Source: Affinundibacterium amnicola (GTDB lineage: Bacteria; Pseudomonadota; Gammaproteobacteria; Burkholderiales; Burkholderiaceae_D). Taken from it: a stretch of 64,000 nt of DNA. The stretch is from assembly GCF_014284275.1 (NCBI RefSeq), contig NZ_JACOFU010000001.1:496001-560000 (forward strand), given 5' to 3'. Positions 1-9,673 of this stretch are shown in pieces. The notes under the pieces were generated by a model that worked only from the letters and a program-made list of their open reading frames with translations, was not told the DNA's origin and ran no database searches. The position numbers and the translations under genes are program-made. Each line of letters opens with the position of its first letter. Position 1 is the first letter of the stretch.

Positions 1-755
1 GTCTCGAAGCTGACGCGGAAATTCAAGAGCTGATGTTAGCGTCATTGGCGTTGGCGAATATTTCAGAAGTGCGTTTGGACTTATGTCACGTTGGAGTATT
101 GCGCGCACTGTTGAATAGCGATGCGGCCGCTAAGCGGCATGAATCACAATTATTTGCCTTGTTAGAAGCGAAAGATTTGCCTGCATTGAAAGAGCTCACA
201 AAAGACTTTCAACCAGAAATTCGTCAAGCATTATTGGATTTGCCAAATTTATATGGCGATAAAACGATTATTCAAAAAGCCCGTGAAATTTTGCCCAAAC
301 TTGATGGGATTGCGATAGCATTGGACGAATTGGCTTATTTGGTCGATTTGGCGGGTAATGCCAAAGTGACTGTCGATTTGGCGGATTTGCGTGGTTATCA
401 CTACCACAGCGGCGTGATGTTTAATGCCTTCGTTCCGGGCTTGCCAAACGCAGTTGCGCGTGGTGGTCGCTATGATCATGTGGGTGAGGCATTTGGACGT
501 GCGCGCCCAGCAACAGGTTTCTCTTTAGATTTGCGCGAACTCGCGCGCTTGATGCCTTCCGCAGAGCGGAAGAATGCGATTTTGGCACCGTGGAGTCAAG
601 ATCCAGCTTTGCGTCATAAGATAATTGAATTACGCCAGGCAGGCGAAGTGGTGATACAAAACCTGCCGGGTCACGAGAATGAACAGGACGAATTTGAATG
701 CACGCGCATGGTCGAATTCGATGGTAGTCAATGGATTTTAAAAACTGTAGGTTGA
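1..755 (+). CDS. hisZ: ATP phosphoribosyltransferase regulatory subunit HisZ (5' end outside window)
   Basis: HisZ is a catalytically inactive paralogue of histidyl-tRNA synthetase that binds short-form HisG and gives it histidine feedback control in the first step of histidine synthesis. The reading frame is open from the left edge, so the gene is truncated by the window; about 250 C-terminal residues are visible. The HisRS-like core is seen in the [11 protein letters not shown] motif and the following motif-3-like stretch ending in GFSLDLREL. It stops 6 bases before purA starts, and the hisZ-purA order is common in betaproteobacteria. Absence of the HisRS anticodon-binding domain after motif 3 supports HisZ rather than HisS. 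Confidence 0.9.
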   Translation, partial: LEADAEIQELMLASLALANISEVRLDLCHVGVLRALLNSDAAAKRHESQLFALLEAKDLPALKELTKDFQPEIRQALLDLPNLYGDKTIIQKAREILPKLDGIAIALDELAYLVDLAGNAKVTVDLADLRGYHYHSGVMFNAFVPGLPNAVARGGRYDHVGEAFGRARPATGFSLDLRELARLMPSAERKNAILAPWSQDPALRHKIIELRQAGEVVIQNLPGHENEQDEFECTRMVEFDGSQWILKTVG

Positions 756-758
756 TGA

Positions 759-2075
<1,317 letters not shown>

Positions 2076-2113
2076 TTAAATCTGTAGCCGATTGTATAAC
2101 TGACTTTGAGAAA

Positions 2114-2650
2114 TTGTTGATCTTGAATACTGAACAAAAAGATTTGTGGGTTTCCTGGGATGAGTATCATCGCTCGATTGAACTCTTAGCATTAAAAATC
2201 CACGAATCTGGTCTACAGTTTGACCATATTTTGTGCTTGGCGCGCGGGGGGCTTCGCATAGGCGATGTTTTCTCGCGTCTGTTTAAACTGCCATTAAGCA
2301 TACTTTCTGTTAGTTCCTATCGTGGATCATCTGGTCAAGACCAAGGGCAAATACAGATCGGCGGAAGCGTTGCTAGTGTTGAGAAAACTTTGCGTGGACG
2401 CGTGTTGTTGGTTGATGATTTGGTTGATTCCGGCATTACCTTTAGAGAAGTTCAGCCTTGGTTGCGTAAGCATTATCCAGAGATCAGTGACATTACCAGT
2501 GCCGTGATTTGGGTTAAATCCGTTTCGGTGGTGGTGCCAGATATCTATCTTGAGTATTTGGAGGGCGCGCCGTGGATACATCAGCCGTTCGAGATTTATG
2601 ACACTTTGCGTTTAGAAGAGATTGGAAATGCTGATTTGAGCAGAAATTAA
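2114..2650 (+). CDS. Type I phosphoribosyltransferase, hypoxanthine/xanthine-type
   Basis: A 178-residue protein with the type I PRTase fold. The PRPP-binding loop is seen as VLLVDDLVDSGITF near residues 94-107, and CLARGGLRIGD near residue 41 fits the PPi loop. Position directly after purA suggests purine base salvage, as annotated for homologues in Burkholderiales, but the substrate cannot be read from sequence. The start is uncertain: no ATG is available in frame, and TTG codons at 2114, 2117 and 2123 are the candidates, with no strong Shine-Dalgarno sequence ahead of any of them. Translation may be weak or coupled to purA. Confidence 0.85.
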   Translation: MLILNTEQKDLWVSWDEYHRSIELLALKIHESGLQFDHILCLARGGLRIGDVFSRLFKLPLSILSVSSYRGSSGQDQGQIQIGGSVASVEKTLRGRVLLVDDLVDSGITFREVQPWLRKHYPEISDITSAVIWVKSVSVVVPDIYLEYLEGAPWIHQPFEIYDTLRLEEIGNADLSRN

Positions 2651-2783
2651 ATAATCGTTGAGTGCAGATGGATGGAGGCGGTCAGTCAATGGATTGAATC
2701 GCTTTTTTCCTCGATGGCTTGCTGGTTTGATCGTGTTGTGATTGTGCTGATTAAATTTAAAGTAGAACTTTAATTTTTTTACA

Positions 2784-2814
2784 TAAAAAAAGCCGCTGAC
2801 GAATCAACGGCTTT
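2784..2814 (-). terminator. Intrinsic terminator after tRNA-Leu
   Basis: AAAGCCG at 2789-2795 pairs with CGGCTTT at 2808-2814. Read on the minus strand the stem is followed by a run of seven T. It sits 15 bases past the 3' end of the tRNA-Leu gene and would end that transcript; it may also stop the purA-PRTase transcript coming from the other side. Confidence 0.8.
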
Positions 2815-2828
2815 CTTAATTAATGCTG

Positions 2829-2913
2829 TGGTGCCCACGGAGGGACTCGAACCCCCACACCCGAAGGCACATGGACCTGAACCATGCGCGTCTACCAATT
2901 CCGCCACGTGGGC
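2829..2913 (-). tRNA. tRNA-Leu (anticodon CAG)
   Basis: Read on the minus strand the gene folds as a class II tRNA. The acceptor stem GCCCACG pairs with CGTGGGC, the D arm is leucine-type, the anticodon stem CATGG/CCATG encloses the loop TTCAGGT with anticodon CAG, there is a variable arm around TGCCTTCGGGTG, and the T arm GGGGGTTCGAGTCCCTC is normal. The 3' CCA is encoded in the genome at 2829-2831. It has its own promoter and terminator. Confidence 0.97.
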
Positions 2914-2926
2914 AACGAAGACCGAG

Positions 2927-2954
2927 ATTATAAAGTAATGCCCTGCAAAGTCAA
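2927..2954 (-). promoter_or_regulatory. Sigma-70 promoter of tRNA-Leu
   Basis: On the minus strand TTGACT (2954-2949) is followed after 16 bases by a perfect TATAAT (2932-2927). The tRNA gene begins 14 bases further on, as expected for a tRNA transcript with a short 5' leader. Confidence 0.8.
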
Positions 2955-3089
2955 TGGATTTAATTCCTTCCTCAGCGCGTTTGTCTTTCATCCGAACATT
3001 CGTAAAATTCACGCATTAAAAAATCACCGCGATAGAGCGATTCAAGTGCGCAAAAGCTAGGTATTTTTAAATTAACCCGATAAACTGTG

Positions 3090-3120
3090 TTGACAGTTGA
3101 GGCTGTCTTTACCAAGTAAT
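3090..3120 (+). promoter_or_regulatory. Possible sigma-70 promoter of rnr
   Basis: A perfect -35 hexamer TTGACA at 3090-3095 is followed after 19 bases by AGTAAT at 3115-3120, a weak -10 at a wide spacing. It lies 36 bases ahead of the rnr start and is the only candidate seen in the gap between tRNA-Leu and rnr. Confidence 0.3.
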
Positions 3121-3155
3121 GTGCTTTACTTTCATTAAAAAGAGATACCACCGTT

Positions 3156-5615
3156 TTGAACAAACATCTTTATCCCATCCCCAGCCGCGAAGATATTCTC
3201 GGCGTCTTGCGCGCTTCAAAAACAAGTTTGAAGGCAGCATCGATTGCAAAAAAATTAGGCGTGAAACCTGAGGAGATCGACGGCATGGCAAAAAGGCTGA
3301 AAGCAATGGAGCGCGAAGGTCAGATCGCGCAGGATAAGTTAGGCAATATTTCTGCATTGGCACAAGATAATTTAATCGTCGGGCGCGTCAGTAGTCATCG
3401 TGATGGTTACGGTTTCTTGACCCCGGATGACGGCAGTCCAGATTTGTTCTTATCTGAACGTGAGATGGGACGTATTTTAAATGGCGATCGGGTTAGTGCA
3501 CGTGTCGTTGGCACTGATCGAAAAGGCCGTTTAGAAGGTAGTGTGTCGGAAATTCTTGAACGTGCGAATACCCATATCATTGGTCGCCTGATTCAAGAAA
3601 ATGGTATTTGGCTCATTGCACCAGAAGACAATCGAATCAATCAAGACATCTTACTCGCAGGCTCTCCAGGAAAGGCAAAAGCCGGGCAGGTGGTGAGTGT
3701 TGAATTGGTAGAGCAGCCGACCAAATATTCACAAGCGATTGGTAAAGTCGTTGAAATTCTTGGCGAGATTGATGATCCAGGAATTGAGATAGAAATCGCT
3801 GTGCGTAAGTTCGGCGTGCCACATGAGTTTTCCGATGCGGCGCAAAAGGCTGCTAGCAAGCTACCATTTGATGTTGGTCCTAAAGACTTAGAGGATAGGG
3901 TCGATCTGCGTGATATCGCATTGGTGACGATTGATGGTGAAGATGCACGTGATTTTGATGATGCTGTGTATTGCGAGCCATGCAAAATTGGTCGTGAGAA
4001 GGGCTATCGTTTGTTGGTGGCAATCGCTGATGTTAGTCATTATGTGAAACCGAATGACGCGATTGATGAAGATGCCTTATTGCGCAGTACTTCAGTCTAT
4101 TTCCCGCGTCGCGTGATCCCGATGTTGCCGGAAAAACTGTCGAATGGTTTGTGTTCTTTGAATCCGAACGTCGATCGATTGACGCTGGTTTGCGATATGG
4201 TGATTTCACTTGATGGTGAGGTAACTGCCTATCAGTTTTATCCTGCGGTGATTCATTCCACCGCACGGTTTACTTACACCGAAGTCGCGGCGATTTTAGG
4301 TAATACCAAAGGCCCAGAAGCACATAAGCGTCTGCCTTTGGTGCCACACTTATTGCATTTGTATGAAGTGTTCCAGGTTTTACTGAAAGCGCGTCATCGC
4401 CGTGGTGCAATTGATTTTGAAACGACCGAAACTTATATCGTCGCCAATGCTGCGGGCAAAATCGAAAAAATTCTACCGCGCACTCGAAATGATGCCCATC
4501 GTTTGATCGAAGAATGTATGTTGGCTGCAAACGTTTGTGCAGCAAGCTTGTTGCAGGAATTTGAACATCTCGGCGTGTATCGTATTCATGCTGGACCAAC
4601 CAAAGAAAAACTCACGCAGGTACGTAATTTCTTGCGCCAAGTTGGATTAAATTTGATGGGCGGCGACAAGCCTTCTGCCTCAGATTATGCGCAATTGATG
4701 GATAAGATTAAGAGTCGGCCAGACTCGCAATTGCTACAAACCATGCTGCTGCGTTCTATGCAGCAAGCTGTGTATAGCCCGGATAATATTGGCCACTTTG
4801 GTTTGTCTTATGATGCTTATGCGCATTTCACAAGTCCGATCCGTCGCTATCCTGATTTGCTCACGCACCGTGCCATTAAGGCGATTTTGCAAGGTAAAAA
4901 GTACGAGCCAAAAGGTATCGATACCAGCATTCTGAATACTACTATTTCGAATGCCGCCCGCAAACAAATGGCCGCAGATCGTGCAGCCGGTAAAGAGCGT
5001 CAACAAAAAGAGCAAACTATTTGGGATATGTTGGGAACCCATTGCTCTGCCAACGAGCGACGTGCCGATGAAGCCTCGCGCGATGTTGAAGCTTGGCTCA
5101 AGTGTTATTACATGAAGAGTAAATTGGGTGAAGAGTTTACCGGCACGATTTCTGGTGTTACGCAATTTGGTCTGTTTGTGCAATTAGATGAAATGTTCGT
5201 TGAGGGCTTAGTGCATATCACTGAGCTTGGCGCAGATTATTTTCAATTCGACGAAGCACGCCATGAGCTGCGCGGCGAGCGCAGTGGTAAGCGTTATCAG
5301 TTGACTGATAAAGTCAAAGTGGTGGTGAGTCGTGTTGATATCGATGCGCGGAAAATCGATTTATCATTGGCAAGCAGCGCGGTTCCCCATCGGTTTCCAA
5401 AGACACGCGAGTTGGATGAGGTCGCTGAAACGCGCCAAGTTAAACGCAGCGCTGCGAGTAAGACGGTAAAATCTGTACCTGGCAAAGCGGCAAAAGAAAC
5501 GAGCGTCTACGCTGAGGCAACAGTGAATAAAACCAAACGCAAGAAAGTTGGCGTTGCACCAAGTCGTAGTGAACGTAAAGTAAAGACGACTCAAAGTAGT
5601 CGTAAAAAGCGTTGA
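3156..5615 (+). CDS. rnr: Ribonuclease R
   Basis: A processive 3'-5' exoribonuclease that degrades structured RNA and takes part in mRNA and rRNA turnover and tmRNA quality control. It has 819 residues. In order there are an N-terminal winged-helix region (about 15-80), cold-shock-type RNA-binding segments, the RNB catalytic domain with the metal-binding aspartates of DGEDARDFDDAVYC (about residues 262-275) and the RRYPDLLTHR segment, a C-terminal S1 domain beginning at GTISGVTQFGLFVQ, and a Lys/Arg-rich tail of about 70 residues. The start is a TTG that gives MNKHLYPIPSREDIL, matching the usual N terminus; AAAAGAG about 13 bases ahead is a weak ribosome site. rlmB follows, as in many proteobacteria. 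Confidence 0.96.
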   Translation: MNKHLYPIPSREDILGVLRASKTSLKAASIAKKLGVKPEEIDGMAKRLKAMEREGQIAQDKLGNISALAQDNLIVGRVSSHRDGYGFLTPDDGSPDLFLSEREMGRILNGDRVSARVVGTDRKGRLEGSVSEILERANTHIIGRLIQENGIWLIAPEDNRINQDILLAGSPGKAKAGQVVSVELVEQPTKYSQAIGKVVEILGEIDDPGIEIEIAVRKFGVPHEFSDAAQKAASKLPFDVGPKDLEDRVDLRDIALVTIDGEDARDFDDAVYCEPCKIGREKGYRLLVAIADVSHYVKPNDAIDEDALLRSTSVYFPRRVIPMLPEKLSNGLCSLNPNVDRLTLVCDMVISLDGEVTAYQFYPAVIHSTARFTYTEVAAILGNTKGPEAHKRLPLVPHLLHLYEVFQVLLKARHRRGAIDFETTETYIVANAAGKIEKILPRTRNDAHRLIEECMLAANVCAASLLQEFEHLGVYRIHAGPTKEKLTQVRNFLRQVGLNLMGGDKPSASDYAQLMDKIKSRPDSQLLQTMLLRSMQQAVYSPDNIGHFGLSYDAYAHFTSPIRRYPDLLTHRAIKAILQGKKYEPKGIDTSILNTTISNAARKQMAADRAAGKERQQKEQTIWDMLGTHCSANERRADEASRDVEAWLKCYYMKSKLGEEFTGTISGVTQFGLFVQLDEMFVEGLVHITELGADYFQFDEARHELRGERSGKRYQLTDKVKVVVSRVDIDARKIDLSLASSAVPHRFPKTRELDEVAETRQVKRSAASKTVKSVPGKAAKETSVYAEATVNKTKRKKVGVAPSRSERKVKTTQSSRKKR

Positions 5616-5794
5616 TCGTTTTTTAGGGAAATATCAACTCAATACGTGCGTCGAAAAAACGAAATAAATTAAGTGCTTTTAAAGCACAAGTAAAGAATTT
5701 AGGACTTACGAAGAAGCATTGAAGAATACGGCTGAAGTTTGGGCGGTCTTCGCTTTCGCGAATCCAAGAATTAAACCTGTTAGAGAAATACACA

Positions 5795-6535
5795 ATGAAA
5801 AGTAAAATGATTTTTGGCTTTCACGCCGTCACGTCCCGTATTCGTCATGAAGCTTCGTCGGTAGAAGAAATTTATGTCGACAATGATCGCTCTGATCGTC
5901 GTATGCAAGAGTTAATCCACGCCGCAAAATCTGCTGGTATTCGGATTATTCAAGCAGATGATCAGCGTCTGTCAAACATCGTGGGCACGCGACGTCATCA
6001 AGGTGTGGTGGCAAAAGCAGGGGAGTTATCATTAGCACGCAATCTGGACGAATTGCTCGATGCAATTGAAGGTCCACCATTGCTGTTGATTTTGGATGGT
6101 ATTACCGACCCTCATAATCTTGGCGCTTGTTTGCGTGTCGCTGATGGTGTTGGTGCACATGCAGTGATTGCACCAAAAGATCGTGCAGTCGGATTAAATG
6201 CCACAGCCGAAAAAGTTGCCAGTGGTGCGGCCGAAACCGTGCCATACATCACAGTCACTAATTTGGCGCGTACGATTCGTGATTTGAAAGAACGTGATAT
6301 CTGGATTATTGGTACATCGGATGATGTAGAAAAAACGATATACGACGTGGATTTTAAGGGTGGTATCGCGATCGTGATGGGAAATGAGGGCGAAGGTATG
6401 CGCCGTTTGACGCGCGAGAACTGCGACATGTTAGTGCAAATTCCTATGATGGGCTCAGTCGAGAGCTTAAATGTCTCAGTCGCTTCTGGCGTGTGTTTAT
6501 ATGAGGCACGCCGCCAGCGTATTGCAGCTCAGTAA
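5795..6535 (+). CDS. rlmB: 23S rRNA (guanosine(2251)-2'-O)-methyltransferase RlmB
   Basis: A SPOUT-class (TrmH family) methyltransferase that 2'-O-methylates G2251 in the P-loop of 23S rRNA. The 246 residues comprise an N-terminal substrate-binding domain ([12 protein letters not shown] onwards) and the knotted catalytic domain. All three SPOUT motifs are visible: [28 protein letters not shown] and [18 protein letters not shown]. It lies 179 bases downstream of rnr; that gap holds a 15-base near-palindrome (5673-5687) without a T tract, so readthrough from rnr is likely. The rnr-rlmB pair is a conserved arrangement. Confidence 0.96.
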   Translation: MKSKMIFGFHAVTSRIRHEASSVEEIYVDNDRSDRRMQELIHAAKSAGIRIIQADDQRLSNIVGTRRHQGVVAKAGELSLARNLDELLDAIEGPPLLLILDGITDPHNLGACLRVADGVGAHAVIAPKDRAVGLNATAEKVASGAAETVPYITVTNLARTIRDLKERDIWIIGTSDDVEKTIYDVDFKGGIAIVMGNEGEGMRRLTRENCDMLVQIPMMGSVESLNVSVASGVCLYEARRQRIAAQ

Positions 6536-6690
6536 GTCAATTATTTCTCTGGGCGCTGTCCATATTTCATTTGTAGAGATGCAGAAATTAAACAGCGTTC
6601 AGCGACAATTCTAAAAAAACATTACACTCGTGTTTGGTTTTTTATCCAACGTGCAGCTCTGCACAATTTCTATATATTCATTTCATTACC

Positions 6691-7437
6691 ATGTTTAAGC
6701 AATTACGCGAAGATATCGCTAGCATCATTCAACGTGACCCCGCTGCTCGTAATACCTGGGAGGTGATTACCTGCTATCCGGGCTTACAAGCGATTGTGAT
6801 GCATACGTGGGCGCAGTGGTGCTGGACGCATGGCATGAAATGGTTGGGACGCTTTATCGCCCATCTCGCACGTATTTTCACAGGCATCGAAATTCATCCT
6901 GGCGCCACAATTGGAAAACGCGTTTTTATTGATCATGGCTTTGGTGTTGTGATTGGTGAGACTGCGGTCGTTGGTGATGATTGTACGATTTACCAAGGTG
7001 TGACTTTAGGGGGAACATCTCTCACAAAAGGTGCGAAACGCCACCCAACTTTAGAGCAGGGGGTGATTGTCGGCGCCGGAGCCAAAGTACTTGGTGGATT
7101 TTCGGTGGGGGCGGGCGCAAAAATTGGTTCTAATTCGGTAGTGATTAAGCCAGTTCCGGCTGGCGCAACCGCGGTGGGTAATCCTGCACATATCGTGAAA
7201 TCAGTGAAAGAAAAAGATGCAGAAGGCGATATCTTGAGTTTTAGTGCCTATGGATTAAGTGCGAATGGAGATGATCCAATTTCCAAAGCATTTCGTCAGT
7301 TAACCGAACATGTCTGTTCGCAGCAAGAACAAATTGAAAAGCTGCGTGCGGCGATTCAAGTTGCAGGTATCGTTTGTGAAAAATCGTTGAATGAAAAACG
7401 TATCGATGCTGAGGAAATTTCTCAGTTGGTTGATTAA
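6691..7437 (+). CDS. cysE: Serine O-acetyltransferase CysE
   Basis: Acetylates serine with acetyl-CoA, the first step of cysteine synthesis from serine. The protein of 248 residues has an N-terminal helical domain (MFKQLREDIASIIQRDPAARN onwards) and a left-handed beta-helix of hexapeptide repeats from about residue 65, with the active-site region FIDHGFGVVIGETA and the typical YQGVTLGG. The frame is open 57 bases further upstream, but the ATG at 6691 gives the conserved N terminus and is preferred. No transsulfuration or iron-sulfur genes are adjacent, so it is probably a stand-alone housekeeping gene. Confidence 0.95.
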   Translation: MFKQLREDIASIIQRDPAARNTWEVITCYPGLQAIVMHTWAQWCWTHGMKWLGRFIAHLARIFTGIEIHPGATIGKRVFIDHGFGVVIGETAVVGDDCTIYQGVTLGGTSLTKGAKRHPTLEQGVIVGAGAKVLGGFSVGAGAKIGSNSVVIKPVPAGATAVGNPAHIVKSVKEKDAEGDILSFSAYGLSANGDDPISKAFRQLTEHVCSQQEQIEKLRAAIQVAGIVCEKSLNEKRIDAEEISQLVD

Positions 7438-7542
7438 TTAACTAATATCCATATCATTGACTATCACATCAGGGCGATATTCGAACGTTTGATTTCGACA
7501 CGCGGTACAATATCGCCTATTTGATTTTTCGTTGTTAATGCC

Positions 7543-8562
7543 GTGAAACTCCCTCTTATTCCCTCTCGTCGTATTTCTATTGCCCCCATGATGGATTGGT
7601 CAGATCGACATTGTCGTTTATTCCATCGTCATATTTCTCGCCATACTTGGTTATATACAGAAATGGTTACTACTGGCGCCATTTTGCATGGTGATGTCGG
7701 TAGGCACTTGGACTTTAATCAAGAGGAACATCCCGTTGCATTGCAATTAGGTGGAAGTGAACCCGCTGATTTGGCTATTGCCGCAAAACGCGGTCAAGAG
7801 TGGGGTTACGACGAAATTAATCTTAACTGTGGCTGCCCGTCCGAACGTGTGCAGAAAGGCGCATTCGGTGCTTGTTTAATGGCTGAGCCAGCTTTGGTTG
7901 CCGATTGTGTAAAAGCAATGCGTGATGTCGTTGATATCGACGTCACGGTAAAGCATAGGATAGGAATTAATGACGTCGATTCATATGGATTTGTGCGTGA
8001 TTTTGTTGGTGAGATCGCGGATGCTGGTTGCCGCACATTTGTCGTGCATGCACGGAATGCAATCTTAAAAGGCCTTTCACCAAAAGAGAATCGCGAAGTT
8101 CCTCCGCTTAAATATGCTTATGCTTATCAGCTAAAGAAAGATTTTCCGACCTTAGAAATCATTATTAATGGTGGAATCAAAACGCTTGAAGAAATTGATC
8201 AACATCTCTTGCATGTCGATGGCGTGATGTTGGGAAGAGAGGCTTATCATAATCCTTACATCTTAAGTAGTTTTGATTCTCGCTATTACGGTGATCAGAA
8301 TCCATCAAAAACGCGTGAAGAGGTTGTGCTGGCAATGCTGCCTTATATTTCTCAGCAGCTCGAAAAATATGGTGATAGTGGTAAAGGCTTAAAGTTAAAT
8401 AGTGTCACTCGACATATGCTAGGTTTAACCTTTGGTTTGATTGGCGCACGCGCTTTCCGTCAAACCTTGTCAGATACAAAAAAACTTGCGATTGGTAATC
8501 CGTCATTATTGCTAGAGGCTCTACTCAAAGTTAAAGATGCTAATCATGGTGCCTCAATCTAA
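7543..8562 (+). CDS. dusA: tRNA-dihydrouridine(20/20a) synthase DusA
   Basis: An FMN-dependent enzyme that reduces uridines 20/20a in the D loop of tRNAs with NADPH. It has 339 residues. The TIM-barrel start ISIAPMMDWSDRHCR, the catalytic cysteine region NLNCGCPSERVQKGAFGACLM, the FMN-binding VKHRIGIND and FVVHARNA, and INGGIKTLEE with GVMLGREAYHNPY identify the DusA subgroup rather than DusB or DusC. The start is a GTG with no strong Shine-Dalgarno sequence nearby; no better in-frame start precedes it. It stands alone between cysE and a DUF3079 gene. Confidence 0.94.
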   Translation: MKLPLIPSRRISIAPMMDWSDRHCRLFHRHISRHTWLYTEMVTTGAILHGDVGRHLDFNQEEHPVALQLGGSEPADLAIAAKRGQEWGYDEINLNCGCPSERVQKGAFGACLMAEPALVADCVKAMRDVVDIDVTVKHRIGINDVDSYGFVRDFVGEIADAGCRTFVVHARNAILKGLSPKENREVPPLKYAYAYQLKKDFPTLEIIINGGIKTLEEIDQHLLHVDGVMLGREAYHNPYILSSFDSRYYGDQNPSKTREEVVLAMLPYISQQLEKYGDSGKGLKLNSVTRHMLGLTFGLIGARAFRQTLSDTKKLAIGNPSLLLEALLKVKDANHGASI

Positions 8563-8745
8563 GTTTTTTGTAAAGAATCAGTAGTTTTCTGATCTTAGTT
8601 TAAATCACGCTTGGCAAGCAGTGTCCAATGTTGCTGCGCTTTCTTGGGCTAAAACAATTTTTCTCAGGTCAATTCAGCGTATTGATTGCGTTTTTATTAG
8701 CGCCCAATGTAGATTTCACCAATTCTTTGAATTGTTGAGGTCAAC

Positions 8746-8943
8746 GTGGCGAAGAAATTCCCCATCCATCCTAAAAATCCTGAACGCTTATGCTGGGGAT
8801 GTGATTTGTATTGTGCCGCATCGTCGATGGCATGTGGTAACGGCGCAGATCGGACGGCGCATCCTGCGGAACTATTTGGTGATGACTGGATGGAATGGGA
8901 AATTCAACAGAAGGAGCCAGGTGGCCTTCCTGATGCTAGTTGA
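8746..8943 (+). CDS. Small DUF3079 family protein
   Basis: A 65-residue protein beginning MAKKFPIHPKNPERLCWGCD. The family is a short conserved proteobacterial domain of unknown function. Four cysteines (CWGCDLYC and MACGNG) could bind a metal, and HPAELFGDDW is the other conserved block. The GTG start has a GAGG ribosome site 5 bases ahead (8737-8740), which fixes the frame against a longer overlapping open frame. The protein is too small for an enzyme domain; a zinc or iron-sulfur accessory role is only a guess. A strong terminator lies about 170 bases downstream. Confidence 0.8.
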   Translation: MAKKFPIHPKNPERLCWGCDLYCAASSMACGNGADRTAHPAELFGDDWMEWEIQQKEPGGLPDAS

Positions 8944-9092
8944 TTCATTGATGTTTTTTCGAATGTATGGATCATCATAGTTTGCCGCAGAGATTCTTGT
9001 ATCGATATTCTTGAATTCGTAATAATTTGTAATAAATTAAATTAATAAGTAAGTAAAACCCTATAGTTACGCTGTTTGTTGAGTTTGTTGTA

Positions 9093-9143
9093 ATCCTATT
9101 GTTGATAGGATGTTGGCCCGCTAGTATTTAGCGGGCTTTTTTT
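9093..9143 (+). terminator. Two tandem hairpins ending in an intrinsic terminator
   Basis: A perfect 7-bp hairpin ATCCTAT-TGTTG-ATAGGAT (9093-9111) is followed after 4 bases by an 8-bp stem GCCCGCTA-GTATT-TAGCGGGC (9116-9136) and seven T. The second element is a textbook intrinsic terminator. It could end the DUF3079 transcript, giving a 3' UTR of about 170 bases, or a separate short RNA; TATAGT at 9062-9067 resembles a -10 box but no -35 is clear. Confidence 0.85.
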
Positions 9144-9189
9144 ATGTACAAGGGAAATGTAAAGTTTGTCACTTGATTCTTGAAAACAT

Positions 9190-9218
9190 TTGCTTGAATT
9201 GGCAAATCCTCGTATAAT
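9190..9218 (+). promoter_or_regulatory. Sigma-70 promoter of tRNA-His
   Basis: TTGCTT at 9190-9195, then 17 bases, then a perfect TATAAT at 9213-9218. A GC-rich discriminator (GCGAGGC) follows, as is common for growth-rate controlled stable RNA promoters. The leader between promoter and tRNA contains the inverted repeat GTGCAC-TT-GTGCAC (9235-9248). Confidence 0.85.
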
Positions 9219-9266
9219 GCGAGGCTCACTTGCAGTGCACTTGTGCACGAAACATGTGATTCAGTG

Positions 9267-9342
9267 GTGGTCGTAGCTCAGTTGGTAGAGTCCAGGATTG
9301 TGATTCCTGTTGTCGTGGGTTCGAGCCCCATCGTCCACCCCA
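9267..9342 (+). tRNA. tRNA-His (anticodon GTG)
   Basis: The cloverleaf has anticodon stem CAGGA/TCCTG enclosing TTGTGAT with anticodon GTG, the T arm GTGGG-TTCGAGC-CCCAT and a genome-encoded CCA (9340-9342). G at 9266 supplies the extra G(-1) required by histidyl-tRNA synthetase and faces C73. The acceptor stem GTGGTCG/CGTCCAC carries a T-T mismatch at the fifth pair (9271 against 9334); otherwise the stem is perfect. A long terminator follows 8 bases downstream. Confidence 0.95.
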
Positions 9343-9349
9343 CCGAATT

Positions 9350-9385
9350 AAACAAAAAGCCCACTTTTTAGTGGGCTTTTTGTTT
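9350..9385 (+). terminator. Intrinsic terminator after tRNA-His
   Basis: A 15-bp perfect stem (AAACAAAAAGCCCAC at 9350-9364 with GTGGGCTTTTTGTTT at 9371-9385) around a 6-base loop, with T-rich sequence after the GC core. It is symmetrical and could work in both directions. Confidence 0.9.
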
Positions 9386-9481
9386 GGTTTTTTTGTGTTT
9401 CTTGTCATGTGCTAGTCATAAAAAAATTCTAAAATTATTCTTATCTGCTGTACATACAACCGATATGTATGATGGCAGACA

Positions 9482-9536
9482 GGTGGGTGCTGCCCGGTTT
9501 TTTCCGGGTAGTTCACCGACCGTTTCCTCTGTCGGT
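9482..9536 (+). other. Predicted structured RNA region upstream of chaN-like gene
   Basis: In the 331-base gap between tRNA-His and the ChaN-like gene there are two adjacent hairpins. The first pairs CTGCCCGG (9490-9497) with CCGGGTAG (9504-9511) around six T. The second pairs ACCGAC (9515-9520) with GTCGGT (9531-9536). GGTG at 9482-9485 could alternatively pair with CACC at 9514-9517, which overlaps the second hairpin, so two exclusive folds are possible. It does not match a riboswitch class I can name. The remainder of the gap (9537-9673) shows nothing clear. Confidence 0.4.
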
Positions 9537-9673
9537 TCGAAAAACCACTCTCTTCACACCTTTGCATAAATTAGTGCGAGTCAATTGCTGATCTGATGTT
9601 GAATTGATGAGATGGCTTGCGATGATCATCTCGTCGAGATATAGTGAATTTTTCTTTTGTGGAAAAGTTGACT

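Noticed and set aside
2672..2773. 33-codon open frame (MEAVSQWIESLFSS...) after the phosphoribosyltransferase, with a hydrophobic end
   Set aside because: No good Shine-Dalgarno sequence, no known family; could be a small membrane protein but chance cannot be excluded.
5673..5687. Near-palindrome GTGCTTT-T-AAAGCAC between rnr and rlmB
   Set aside because: A one-base loop and no T tract make a terminator unlikely; it may be a protein site or chance.
8621..8980. 119-codon open frame overlapping the DUF3079 gene
   Set aside because: It overlaps DUF3079 in another frame, has no ribosome site and no recognisable protein features, whereas DUF3079 has both family motifs and GAGG ahead.
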